In this document: positions 54,933 to 63,842 of the stretch, one piece after another | Position numbering within the stretch: position 1 is the first letter of the stretch | Layout of the letters: the number at the start of each line of letters is the position of its first letter | Origin: JACMQX01 sp044225675 | Lineage (GTDB): Bacteria; Pseudomonadota; Gammaproteobacteria; Burkholderiales; Burkholderiaceae_C | Reading direction: 5' to 3' | Length of the DNA stretch: 64,000 bases | Assembly (NCBI GenBank): GCA_044225675.1 | Contig: JBGAIH010000009.1 | Location: 62,001 to 126,000 of the forward strand | The notes under the pieces: generated by a model | The model's input: only the letters and a program-made list of their open reading frames with translations | The model's database searches: none | What the model was told of the DNA's origin: nothing | Translations under genes and position numbers: made by a program

Positions 54933-55814
54933 TCAGGCCGCCTTCTTCATCGTGTCGAAGGGTTCGGACGAGGTGACGAGCGCGCTGGCGGGCATGCCGT
55001 TCTTCCACGGCAGGTCCACCGGGTAGTTCTTGAGCAGGCAGTCGTCGGGCAGGGTCTCGATCGGCGTGAAGTCGCGGTGGGCGATGTATTCGGGCCGCTT
55101 GAAGCGCCGCACGTGGTTGGACACGGCGCACAGGCTGAGGTAGACGCTCACGCGGTTCCAGGGCGACAGGTTGCTGGTGGAGGCATGCACCAGGCAGGAG
55201 TGGAACAGGATCATCGAGCCGGCCGGGCCCTTGGGGCTCACGATGCCGCCGTTCTTGCCGCCTGCGCGCTCGACCAGTCGTGCAATCAGATCGTTGCTCA
55301 CCGTCCACAGCGGATAGCTCGTGGTGGTCAGATCGTGATTGGCCTCCACCACACCCTTCTTGTGGCTGCCGGGGATGAACATCAGCGGGCCGTTGTACTC
55401 GTTGACGTCGTCCATGAAGATGGCGACGTTCATCGCGCGCTCGGTCGGCATCATGTCGTCGTTGAGCCAGGTGCCGTAGTCCTGGTGCCACTGCCAGACG
55501 TCGCCTTCGAAGGCCATCTTGCCGTTGATCTTGAACTGGTGCATGTACAGCTTCTCGCCGAACAGGTCCTCGACCGGCTCGACCATGCGCGGGTGACGCG
55601 CCAGCCGCGCGAAGGGCTCGCTGTACATGTGCGCGGCAAAGTTGGTGCGTACGGCCTCCTTGCCCTTTTCGCGCACGTTGTAGGCCTCGCGCCGGCTGTA
55701 CAGCTCGGGCACGGCGTCGGTGAGCGTGCGCACCTCCTCCGGCCGGAACAGGCCGGGGAAGAAGAGGTAGCCGTCGCGGTCGAACTGGTCTTTCTGTTCC
55801 TGCGTGAGTCTCAT
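54933..55814 (-). CDS. Phytanoyl-CoA dioxygenase-family (EctD-like) iron/2-oxoglutarate oxygenase
   Basis: 293 residues. The PhyH fold is clear, with iron ligands His110 and Asp112 in WQWHQDYGTWLNDDMMP and the distal His210 in SCLVHASTSNLSPWNRVSVY, whose Arg221 should bind 2-oxoglutarate. The first segment is strikingly like the ectoine hydroxylase (EctD) signature FxWHSDFETWHxEDGMP. It should hydroxylate a small metabolite using oxygen, iron(II) and 2-oxoglutarate. No ectABC genes adjoin it. Its start overlaps the GntR stop by four bases (ATGA) and the SAF oxidoreductase follows after three bases. Confidence 0.9.
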   Translation of the reverse strand: MRLTQEQKDQFDRDGYLFFPGLFRPEEVRTLTDAVPELYSRREAYNVREKGKEAVRTNFAAHMYSEPFARLARHPRMVEPVEDLFGEKLYMHQFKINGKMAFEGDVWQWHQDYGTWLNDDMMPTERAMNVAIFMDDVNEYNGPLMFIPGSHKKGVVEANHDLTTTSYPLWTVSNDLIARLVERAGGKNGGIVSPKGPAGSMILFHSCLVHASTSNLSPWNRVSVYLSLCAVSNHVRRFKRPEYIAHRDFTPIETLPDDCLLKNYPVDLPWKNGMPASALVTSSEPFDTMKKAA

Positions 55815-56515
55815 CGCTTGTCTCCTGGATGGGCGGTTGGGGATGCTTGAAGGGATTCGAGCCGGATCGCTAGCCGCTCGGTGAGGTCGGCGCTCGCCTG
55901 AAGGGCGTGATGCTCGACGAGGCAGACCGCGCGCGCGGCATCGCCGGCGGCAATCGCCTGCGCGATCGATTCATGCTCGTCCCAGACATGTTCGCGCTGG
56001 CGCGAGGACTGCAGCACCGCGCCCATCACCCGGCGCAGGTGGCGCCAGTGCAGATGCGCGCTCTGCTCGATGAGCGGGTTGTGCGAGGCGGCGTAGATGG
56101 CGTTGTGAAAGGCCATGTCCGCGTCGATCATGGCCTGGATGTCGCGGCCGCGCGCGGCCTTGCGACCCTGCTCGATCAGCCGCGGGTCGAGCCGCCAGCG
56201 GTGTTCCGCAGCCAGCCGGGCGGCCAGCGCGTCAAGCGCGCCGCGCACCTGGTACACCTTGGCGGTCCATTGCGCATCAAGGGGCGCGACCTGAACGCCG
56301 CGGCCCGGGGCATCGAGCACGAAGCCGTCCTTCTTGAGCAGGCGCAGTGCCTGCAGCACGGGCTGTCGCGAGACCGCCAGGCGCTCGGCTATGTCTTCCT
56401 GGGTGATGCGCTCGCCCGGGGCGAGCGAGCCGTCGCTGATGGCGTCCAGCAGCGCGCGGTAGACCTGGTCGACGAGGTCCGGCGTGGCGGCGAGCTTGAC
56501 GAGGGTGGCAGGCAT
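55811..56515 (-). CDS. GntR/FCD-family transcriptional regulator
   Basis: 234 residues from ATG 56515 (MPATLVKLAATPDLVDQVYRALLDAISDG). GntR helix-turn-helix (ERITQEDIAERLAVSRQPVLQALRLLKKDGFV) followed by an all-helical FCD effector domain whose metal-binding residues are visible (DADMAFHNAIY, ARAVCLVEHHALQ). The usual role is repression lifted by a carboxylic-acid metabolite. It leads the dioxygenase-SAF-dehydrogenase operon, to which it is coupled by a four-base overlap, and its predicted operator CTGTATACAG lies 12 bases upstream of its start. Confidence 0.93.
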   Translation of the reverse strand: MPATLVKLAATPDLVDQVYRALLDAISDGSLAPGERITQEDIAERLAVSRQPVLQALRLLKKDGFVLDAPGRGVQVAPLDAQWTAKVYQVRGALDALAARLAAEHRWRLDPRLIEQGRKAARGRDIQAMIDADMAFHNAIYAASHNPLIEQSAHLHWRHLRRVMGAVLQSSRQREHVWDEHESIAQAIAAGDAARAVCLVEHHALQASADLTERLAIRLESLQASPTAHPGDKR

Positions 56516-56527
56516 GATCTTTGAATT

Positions 56528-56537
56528 CTGTATACAG
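56528..56537. promoter_or_regulatory. Predicted operator of the GntR/FCD regulator
   Basis: Perfect palindrome CTGTATACAG within TTCTGTATACAGAG, the GTATAC-centred form typical of FadR/FCD-subfamily operators, immediately upstream of the regulator gene; autoregulation of the whole operon is inferred. Confidence 0.65.
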
Positions 56538-56649
56538 AGAGGCGCCAGCATAGCGGCTTTCCACCGGGCTGTCACGGGCGCGGGCCAGCCGGGTCCGCAT
56601 CGACAGGAGGGGCATGGGCTGGAAACGGGCCGGGAGGGCCAAGCCGGAG

Positions 56650-56697
56650 CCAGGCAGGAGGCCAGGCAGGAGGCCAGGCAGGAGGCCAGGCAGCGGC
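56650..56697. repeat. 12-base tandem repeat (minisatellite)
   Basis: Three exact copies of CCAGGCAGGAGG followed by a partial fourth, in the gap between the divergent GntR and hydrolase genes. The unit resembles a repeated ribosome-binding-like AGGAGG but no start codon follows within range. Copy number may vary between strains. Confidence 0.85.
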
Positions 56698-56763
56698 AGG
56701 ACAGCGCGCCCGGTGCTGTGCCAAGATAGGCCTCTTTGGCAAGCTCATTCAGGAGGCAAGACG

Positions 56764-57624
56764 ATGGCTCGACTCGACGGCGCCTGGCTCGACAGCATGT
56801 ACAACAACCGCGCCCTGGTACCGGATCACGCGGACTACTTCAGCCGCTGGGCGGCCGAGTCGGCGCGCGTTCGCGCCACCGGGCCCGCGCAGCTCGACGT
56901 GGCCTATGGCGACGGCCCTGCGGAGACACTGGACATCTTCGCGCCGCCAGCCGGGCGCTCCGGCAGGGCGCCGGTGCTGGTGTTCATCCATGGCGGCTAC
57001 TGGCGTTCGCTCGACAAGTCCGACCACTCCTTCGTGGCACCGGCGTTCACGCGGGCAGGGGCCTGCGTCGTCGTGCCCAACTATGCCCTGTGTCCGGCGG
57101 TGACCATTCCGCAGATCTGCCTGCAGATGGTCAAGGCGCTGGCCTGGGTCCACGCCCACATTGCGCAGCATGGCGGGGACCCGTCGCGGATCACGGTGGT
57201 CGGCCATTCGGCGGGCGGGCACCTGGCGGCCATGCTGCTGGTCTGCCAGTGGAAGCGCTGGTCCTCCAGTCTGCCGGATGCGCTGGTGCGAAATGCCTTG
57301 TCGCTGTCCGGCCTGTACGAGTTGGAGGAGGTGATGCACACGCCTTTTCTCAGGGACTCGCTGCGGCTCACCCAGGAACAGGTGCTGCAGACCAGCCCGG
57401 CGTGGATGCCTGCGCCGGCGAAGGGCGAGCTCTACACAGTCGCCGGCGCCGACGAGAGCCCGGAGTTCCTGCGCCACAACGCGTTGATCCAGAAAGCCTG
57501 GGGTGAGAAGGTCGTTCCGGTCCGCGAGGCGCTGCTCGGCCTGAACCACTTCAGCATCGTCGATGCGCTCGCGCAGCCGGGTCACCGGCTGCATGGCTTT
57601 GCGCTGAAGCTGCTGGGTCTCTGA
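56764..57624 (+). CDS. Alpha/beta hydrolase, arylformamidase-like
   Basis: 286 residues from ATG 56764, with an AGGAGG ribosome site seven bases upstream. Hormone-sensitive-lipase-like fold: oxyanion motif LVFIHGGYWRSLDKSDHSF (HGGYW), nucleophile VVGHSAGGHLAAML, and LLGLNHFSIVDAL near the C terminus with the catalytic histidine. HGGYW with this spacing is typical of the serine-hydrolase class of kynurenine formamidases, although other esters are possible. A metal-type formamidase (kynB) is already present at 25.7-26.4 kb. It is divergent from the GntR operon and convergent with guaC. Confidence 0.88.
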   Translation: MARLDGAWLDSMYNNRALVPDHADYFSRWAAESARVRATGPAQLDVAYGDGPAETLDIFAPPAGRSGRAPVLVFIHGGYWRSLDKSDHSFVAPAFTRAGACVVVPNYALCPAVTIPQICLQMVKALAWVHAHIAQHGGDPSRITVVGHSAGGHLAAMLLVCQWKRWSSSLPDALVRNALSLSGLYELEEVMHTPFLRDSLRLTQEQVLQTSPAWMPAPAKGELYTVAGADESPEFLRHNALIQKAWGEKVVPVREALLGLNHFSIVDALAQPGHRLHGFALKLLGL

Positions 57625-57652
57625 GGCGAGGACACGCCGACTCGGATGTGTC

Positions 57653-57669
57653 GCGCGGCGACGCCGCGC
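57653..57669. other. Hairpin between convergent hydrolase and guaC genes
   Basis: GCGCGGC-GAC-GCCGCGC, seven-base perfect arms, no T-run. It may slow converging polymerases or protect 3' ends. Confidence 0.4.
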
Positions 57670-57672
57670 CGA

Positions 57673-58650
57673 TCACATCAGCAGGTGCTCGCCCGCGTTG
57701 TCGCCGCCCAGGATCACGTAGTTGACCTTGCGAATGTCCATGAGCTTGCGGCCGCCCGCATACGAGATGGAGCTCTGCACGTCCTGCTCCATCTCGACCA
57801 GGGTCTCGGCCAGACGGCCCTTGACCGGCTCGAGGATGCGCTTGCCTTCGACGTGGCGGTACTCGCCCTTGTTGAAGTCGCTCGCGCTGCCGTAGTACTC
57901 CTTGTAGAGCCGGCCGTCGACTTCCACCGTCTGTCCGGGCGACTCCTCATGGCCGGCCAGCATCGAGCCGATCATCACCATGGTCGCGCCGAAGCGGATC
58001 GACTTGGCGATGTCGCCATGCTCGCGGATGCCGCCGTCCGCAATGATGGGCTTGGTCGCCACGCGGGCGCACCACTTGAGCGCCGAGAGCTGCCAGCCGC
58101 CGGTGCCGAAGCCCGTCTTCATGCGGGTGATGCAGACCTTGCCGGGGCCGATGCCGACCTTGGTCGCGTCAGCGCCCCAGTTCTCCAGGTCGATGATCGC
58201 CTCGGGCGTGCCCACGTTGCCGGCGATGATGAAGGACGCCGGCAGCTTCTGCTTGAGATGGCCGATCATGTTCTTGACGCTGTCGGCATGACCGTGCGCG
58301 ATGTCGATCGTGATGTACTCGGGCACGAGGCCCTCGGCGGCCAGGCGGTCCACGGTTTCGTAGTCGGGCTGCTTGACGCCCAGCGAGATCGAGGCGTAGG
58401 CGCCGCGCGCATGCATGTCGCGCACGAACTTCACGTTGTCGAGGTCGAAGCGGTGCATCACGTAGAAGTAGCCGTTCTGCGCCATCCACACGCAGATCGA
58501 CTCGTCGATCACCGTCTTCATGTTGGCCGGCACCACCGGGATGCGGAAGCTGCGGCCGCCCAGCTCCACGCTGGCGTCGCATTCGGACCGGCTTTCCACG
58601 CGGCATTTGCGCGGCAACAGCAGGATGTTGTCGTAGTCGAAGATTTCCAT
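57673..58650 (-). CDS. guaC: GMP reductase (type 2, Bacillus-like)
   Basis: Reduces GMP to IMP with NADPH in purine salvage. 325 residues from ATG 58650: MEIFDYDNILLLPRKCRVESRSECD, FYVMHRFDLDNVKFV, YITIDIAHGHADSVKNMI, the catalytic-loop ADATKVGIGPGKVCITRMKTGFGTGGWQLSALKWCARVATKPIIADGGIREHGDIAKSI, and GSMLAGHEESPG. The match is to the shorter GMP reductase type known from Bacillus rather than the E. coli type. A 25-residue upstream extension overlaps the leader hairpin and lacks similarity. Confidence 0.96.
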   Translation of the reverse strand: MEIFDYDNILLLPRKCRVESRSECDASVELGGRSFRIPVVPANMKTVIDESICVWMAQNGYFYVMHRFDLDNVKFVRDMHARGAYASISLGVKQPDYETVDRLAAEGLVPEYITIDIAHGHADSVKNMIGHLKQKLPASFIIAGNVGTPEAIIDLENWGADATKVGIGPGKVCITRMKTGFGTGGWQLSALKWCARVATKPIIADGGIREHGDIAKSIRFGATMVMIGSMLAGHEESPGQTVEVDGRLYKEYYGSASDFNKGEYRHVEGKRILEPVKGRLAETLVEMEQDVQSSISYAGGRKLMDIRKVNYVILGGDNAGEHLLM

Positions 58651-58652
58651 GG

Positions 58653-58697
58653 TTCCAAGCTCCGTAGAGGCTGTGTTGCAACAGTGGGCGCTTGGAA
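58653..58697 (-). promoter_or_regulatory. Inverted repeat in the guaC leader
   Basis: Eight-base perfect arms TTCCAAGC (58653-58660) and GCTTGGAA (58690-58697), enclosing an inner palindrome TGTTGCAACA (58674-58683). The start-proximal arm lies two bases before the guaC ATG and adjoins the GGAG ribosome site, so a hairpin here could hinder initiation; it could equally be a repressor site. Confidence 0.5.
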
Positions 58698-58736
58698 TGG
58701 ACCCGGTTCGTGCCGCGCAATCCACGAGGGACGGGG

Positions 58737-58771
58737 CACAAAAAACCGGGCCGCAATTGCTTGGGCCCGGT
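58737..58771 (-). terminator. Intrinsic terminator of the exported CxxC protein gene
   Basis: Minus-strand stem ACCGGGCC / GGCCCGGT (58745-58752, 58764-58771) with the A-run at 58740-58745 giving a U-tract. It lies upstream of guaC and downstream of the gene at 58972. Confidence 0.82.
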
Positions 58772-58971
58772 GATTGATTCTACCCGCCGCGATGCGGGAG
58801 CGGCCAGCCCCGCTGGGCTATGGGCCTCATATGGCAAGGCTTATGCGGCAGCGGCGCGCGCGGTGGAGTCTGGCGCAGCAGATGAAGGCGCGGCAGCGCA
58901 AGAGCGCCGAAAGGGCGGCAAGGACGGCAAGGGCGTGAGAGGGCGCGAAAGGGCACTGTCCGGCGCCGGCC

Positions 58972-59652
58972 TCATTCGGCGCAGCGCGAGGCGGCGGCCG
59001 TCACGATGCGGCCGCGCGCGTCTTCCACCCAGCCGGCCACCCGCAGCCGGTCGGGGTTGGCGCCCTCGGGGATGCGCATGGCACGCGACTCCTCCAGCCG
59101 CATCGCGCCGCGGCGCACGGGCCGGGTCCATTCGACGCGCAGTGCGTTGCGCACGAGCTGGCGCTCCACCGTGGAGCCTTCGGTGCCGGCCGGCAGGGTC
59201 TCCAGCAGGACCAGCCAGCCGGTCAGGGCCGTCGCCGGTCGGCTGGCCCCGCCGCCGCGCAGCTCGATGGACACACCCAGATAGCCGTTGTAGGGCAGGC
59301 CATGCGCCACCCGAAGGCGCGGCGCCGCCGTGCCGGGCACGCGCCGCTCCCGTGCCGACGTGGCCGCGGGCAGGGGCAGGCCCAGCGCTTCGAGGCGTTC
59401 CGCCGCATCGCGCGTCGCCACGGCCGACAGCGCGCCGTCTTCGCCTTGCGGGCCGGGCGCCACCCAGTCCACGGCCAGCGCGCGTGGCGCCGGCTTGGGG
59501 GCGGCCACGTCGGCCCAGCAGCCGGCGCAGTCGGCGTTGATGAAGCGCTCCAGCAGCGCCGTCGGTCGGGCCTGGCCGTCGCTGGAGCAGGACGACTGCG
59601 CGTGGACGGTCATGCTGCACAGCAGACAGGTGAGGGCCAGCAGGTGTTTCAT
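58972..59652 (-). CDS. Exported protein of unknown function with CxxC motif
   Basis: 226 residues with a clear signal peptide (MKHLLALTCLLCSMTVHA, cleavage before Gln19). The mature start has SSCSSDGQARPTALLERFINADCAGCWADV, a CxxC of the kind seen in thioredoxin-like proteins, but no typical thioredoxin sequence follows. Later parts are LRVAHGLPYNGYLGVSIELRGGG and RLRVAGWVEDARGRIVTAAASRCAE. It is probably periplasmic, with disulfides or a metal site. It is divergent from uvrD with 55 bases between, and an intrinsic terminator follows it. I do not recognise the family with certainty. Confidence 0.8.
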   Translation of the reverse strand: MKHLLALTCLLCSMTVHAQSSCSSDGQARPTALLERFINADCAGCWADVAAPKPAPRALAVDWVAPGPQGEDGALSAVATRDAAERLEALGLPLPAATSARERRVPGTAAPRLRVAHGLPYNGYLGVSIELRGGGASRPATALTGWLVLLETLPAGTEGSTVERQLVRNALRVEWTRPVRRGAMRLEESRAMRIPEGANPDRLRVAGWVEDARGRIVTAAASRCAE

Positions 59653-59707
59653 GCGGAGATTGTCCTTCGGGTGGGGCGCTTGCGCAGGGCGTTCCTACAA
59701 TGAGCCC

Positions 59708-62125
<2,418 letters not shown>

Positions 62126-62143
62126 GCGGCGCGTTCGCGCCGC
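62126..62143. other. Hairpin after uvrD
   Basis: GCGGCGCG-TT-CGCGCCGC directly after the uvrD stop codon, in the short gap before the convergent FecR-domain gene. No T-run. Confidence 0.4.
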
Positions 62144-62168
62144 GTGAATGCCAGGCGCAGAGCGCCGC

Positions 62169-62933
62169 TCAGCGCTGCGGCATGGTCATGGCCGGGTGCG
62201 TCTCGCCGGGCTTTTGCTCCATGTAGCCCATGCCGTCCTTCACGCCCTTGCGGCCCGCGATCTGCCAGGCGGTGCGCTGGTTGACCAGCATGGCGAGGAA
62301 TTCGAGTTCCTCGTCGGTGTGGTTGATCGCCTTGGCCGGTGTCAGCATGCGGCCGTCCTTGGGCTCGACCTCGCCCCAGAAGGCCTGGTGGTAGTCGGCG
62401 CGGCTGACCGCCCGGTCGGCGCCGGCCGCCATGTCGACGGTGCCATAGCAGTTGCAGAAGTAGCCGCGGCCCCCCTGGTCGGCGAAGATCTCGGTGTACA
62501 CGCCGGTGCCGCGGATGCCGGCGGTGATGGTCGGCGTGACGATCTGCCGGCTCGTGCCCTTGCCCCAGACGCTGACCACCGCGCCGGTGATCATTCGCAG
62601 CACGCTGACGGAAAACAGGCTGCTCCCCCGCTCGACGCTGACCATCGAGTTCTGCCGCACCTGGAACGCCGAGTTGCCGATGACGAAGATCAGGTTCGAG
62701 CCGGGCCCGGTCTGCACCTGGTCGCCCGTCAGCACGGTCTGCTGGGCCGTGAGGCGCTGACCATTGACCAGCACGTCCCCCTGCAGCTCCACGATGTTGC
62801 TGCGCTGCTGCGCGACGGCGGCGCCGAAGCCGCCCATGGCCGTCCAGGCCGTCGCCGCCTTCAGGAAGCTGCGGCGCTGGAACCAGAGCACTTCGTCATC
62901 GGTGCGGCCTTGCAGGGTGTGTCGTTGGGTCAT
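62169..62933 (-). CDS. Tat-exported FecR-domain protein
   Basis: 254 residues. A twin-arginine signal is visible (QRRSFLKAATAWTAMGGFGAAVAQQ, about residues 19-43). The mature part is a FecR-type beta domain: IVELQGDVLVNGQRLTAQQTVLTGDQVQTGPGSNLIFVIGNSAFQVRQNSMVSV, then TPTITAGIRGTGVYTEI and an unusual RGYFCNCYGTVDM with a CxC pair. There is no sigma-factor gene nearby, so it is unlikely to be a classical anti-sigma regulator. It overlaps the upstream membrane-protein gene by four bases (ATGA). Confidence 0.85.
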   Translation of the reverse strand: MTQRHTLQGRTDDEVLWFQRRSFLKAATAWTAMGGFGAAVAQQRSNIVELQGDVLVNGQRLTAQQTVLTGDQVQTGPGSNLIFVIGNSAFQVRQNSMVSVERGSSLFSVSVLRMITGAVVSVWGKGTSRQIVTPTITAGIRGTGVYTEIFADQGGRGYFCNCYGTVDMAAGADRAVSRADYHQAFWGEVEPKDGRMLTPAKAINHTDEELEFLAMLVNQRTAWQIAGRKGVKDGMGYMEQKPGETHPAMTMPQR

Positions 62934-63748
62934 GGGGCATCTCCAGAGGAACGGGGCAGGTCAGTCGGGGCGGGTGCGGAAGGCGCCTGGGGCGCGTCCG
63001 GGGTGAAGCAGTCGCGAAAGGTGAACCACAGCGACGATGAGAACATGGCGGCCATGATCAGCGCCAGCGGCAACATGGCCGTGCCCACGGCCTGCGGCCC
63101 GGCGATCAGGCCGAGGACGAGGCTGAACACCAGGCCCACGCCCGAGAACACCGCCATCCACAGCAGTCCGAACACGGCAAAGGCGCCGATGTTGCGCAGG
63201 CAGGCCACGAGGCTGAAGAACAGGCTCTTGACCGGCGTGACGCCGTGCCAGTGCACCAGTGCCGGCGCGTGCCAGAACATCAGGAAAAGCGGCGTGTGCA
63301 GCACGAGCGCCAGCAGCATCAGCGGGTCCATGGCCGGGGTGCCGGCCGCGCCGGCCGCCCCCGCAGCTGCAGCCGTGGCGGGACGGCTGTCGCCGACCAA
63401 CTGCACGATCCCGAGCACGAGCAGCGAGCCCGCCGCATAGAGCGCGCCCAGCACCAGCATCGACTGCGCGCGCTCGCGGCCTGCGCGAAACGCGCTGGCC
63501 AGCACCGAGGGCATCGGGAAGCGGCCTTTTTCGGCCTCCTGGGTGGCGGCCATCAGGCCCAGCGTGAACGCGGGCACCAGCGCCGCGCCCAGCACCGTTC
63601 CGACGAAGGGCAGCAGCGACAGCAGCACCACGACCGACATGAACATGAAGAACAGCCCCGCCATGGCCAATGGCTGGCGGAAGAACGTGCGGATGCCGAG
63701 CTTGACCCATGCCATGCCAGTACGAGCGGGAACGATGTTCAGTTTCAT
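62930..63748 (-). CDS. BPSS1780-family membrane protein
   Basis: 272 residues, about six membrane helices, with N terminus MKLNIVPARTGMAWVKLGIRTFFRQPLAMAGLFF, FPMPSVLASAFRAGRERAQSML, MFWHAPALVHWHGVTPVKSLFFSLVACLRNIGAF and ALIMAAMFSSSLWFTFRDCF. These are features of the BPSS1780 family of Burkholderiales. A Pro/Ala-rich cytoplasmic tail of about 20 residues ends it. Function unknown; it lies between thrB and the FecR-domain gene. Confidence 0.85.
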   Translation of the reverse strand: MKLNIVPARTGMAWVKLGIRTFFRQPLAMAGLFFMFMSVVVLLSLLPFVGTVLGAALVPAFTLGLMAATQEAEKGRFPMPSVLASAFRAGRERAQSMLVLGALYAAGSLLVLGIVQLVGDSRPATAAAAGAAGAAGTPAMDPLMLLALVLHTPLFLMFWHAPALVHWHGVTPVKSLFFSLVACLRNIGAFAVFGLLWMAVFSGVGLVFSLVLGLIAGPQAVGTAMLPLALIMAAMFSSSLWFTFRDCFTPDAPQAPSAPAPTDLPRSSGDAP

Positions 63749-63808
63749 GAAGGGTCACGATGGATGGCTGTCGGGTCGGGACAGCCGCAGATTACAGGCG
63801 GAGGGCCG

Positions 63809-63822
63809 CCGGCACGTGCCGG
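63809..63822. other. Perfect 14-base palindrome before the BPSS1780 gene
   Basis: CCGGCACGTGCCGG, flanked by GGCC on both sides (63803-63829), in the 94-base gap between thrB and the membrane protein gene. It could be a hairpin or a protein-binding site; there is no T-run. Confidence 0.45.
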
Positions 63823-63842
63823 TGAGGCCTTTCGTGCGAAAT

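Larger units (their letters stand above)
58651..58971. other. 321-base gap between the exported CxxC protein gene and guaC
   Basis: Contains the guaC leader repeat (58653-58697) and an intrinsic terminator for the upstream exported-protein gene (58737-58771). The remaining 58772-58971 is GC-rich with GGCAAGGACGGCAAGGGCG-like purine-rich runs; I see no gene, tRNA or clear promoter there. Confidence 0.6.

Noticed and set aside
56650..56697. Direct repeats considered as a CRISPR remnant
   Set aside because: Units are 12 bases and contiguous with no spacers, and no cas genes are near.
56614..56760. Upstream extension of the hydrolase through the minisatellite (GRRPGRRPGRRPG)
   Set aside because: It is simply translation of the 12-base repeats; ATG 56764 has an AGGAGG site and begins the recognisable protein.
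58737..58771. Terminator-like stem considered as a guaC riboswitch expression platform
   Set aside because: No purine-aptamer junction sequence is visible and the stem is correctly placed as the terminator of the upstream minus-strand gene.
58841..59620. 259-codon minus-strand frame overlapping the exported CxxC protein
   Set aside because: The alternative frame at 58972-59652 has a signal peptide, a coherent protein and a terminator after it; this one is Arg/Ala-rich only.
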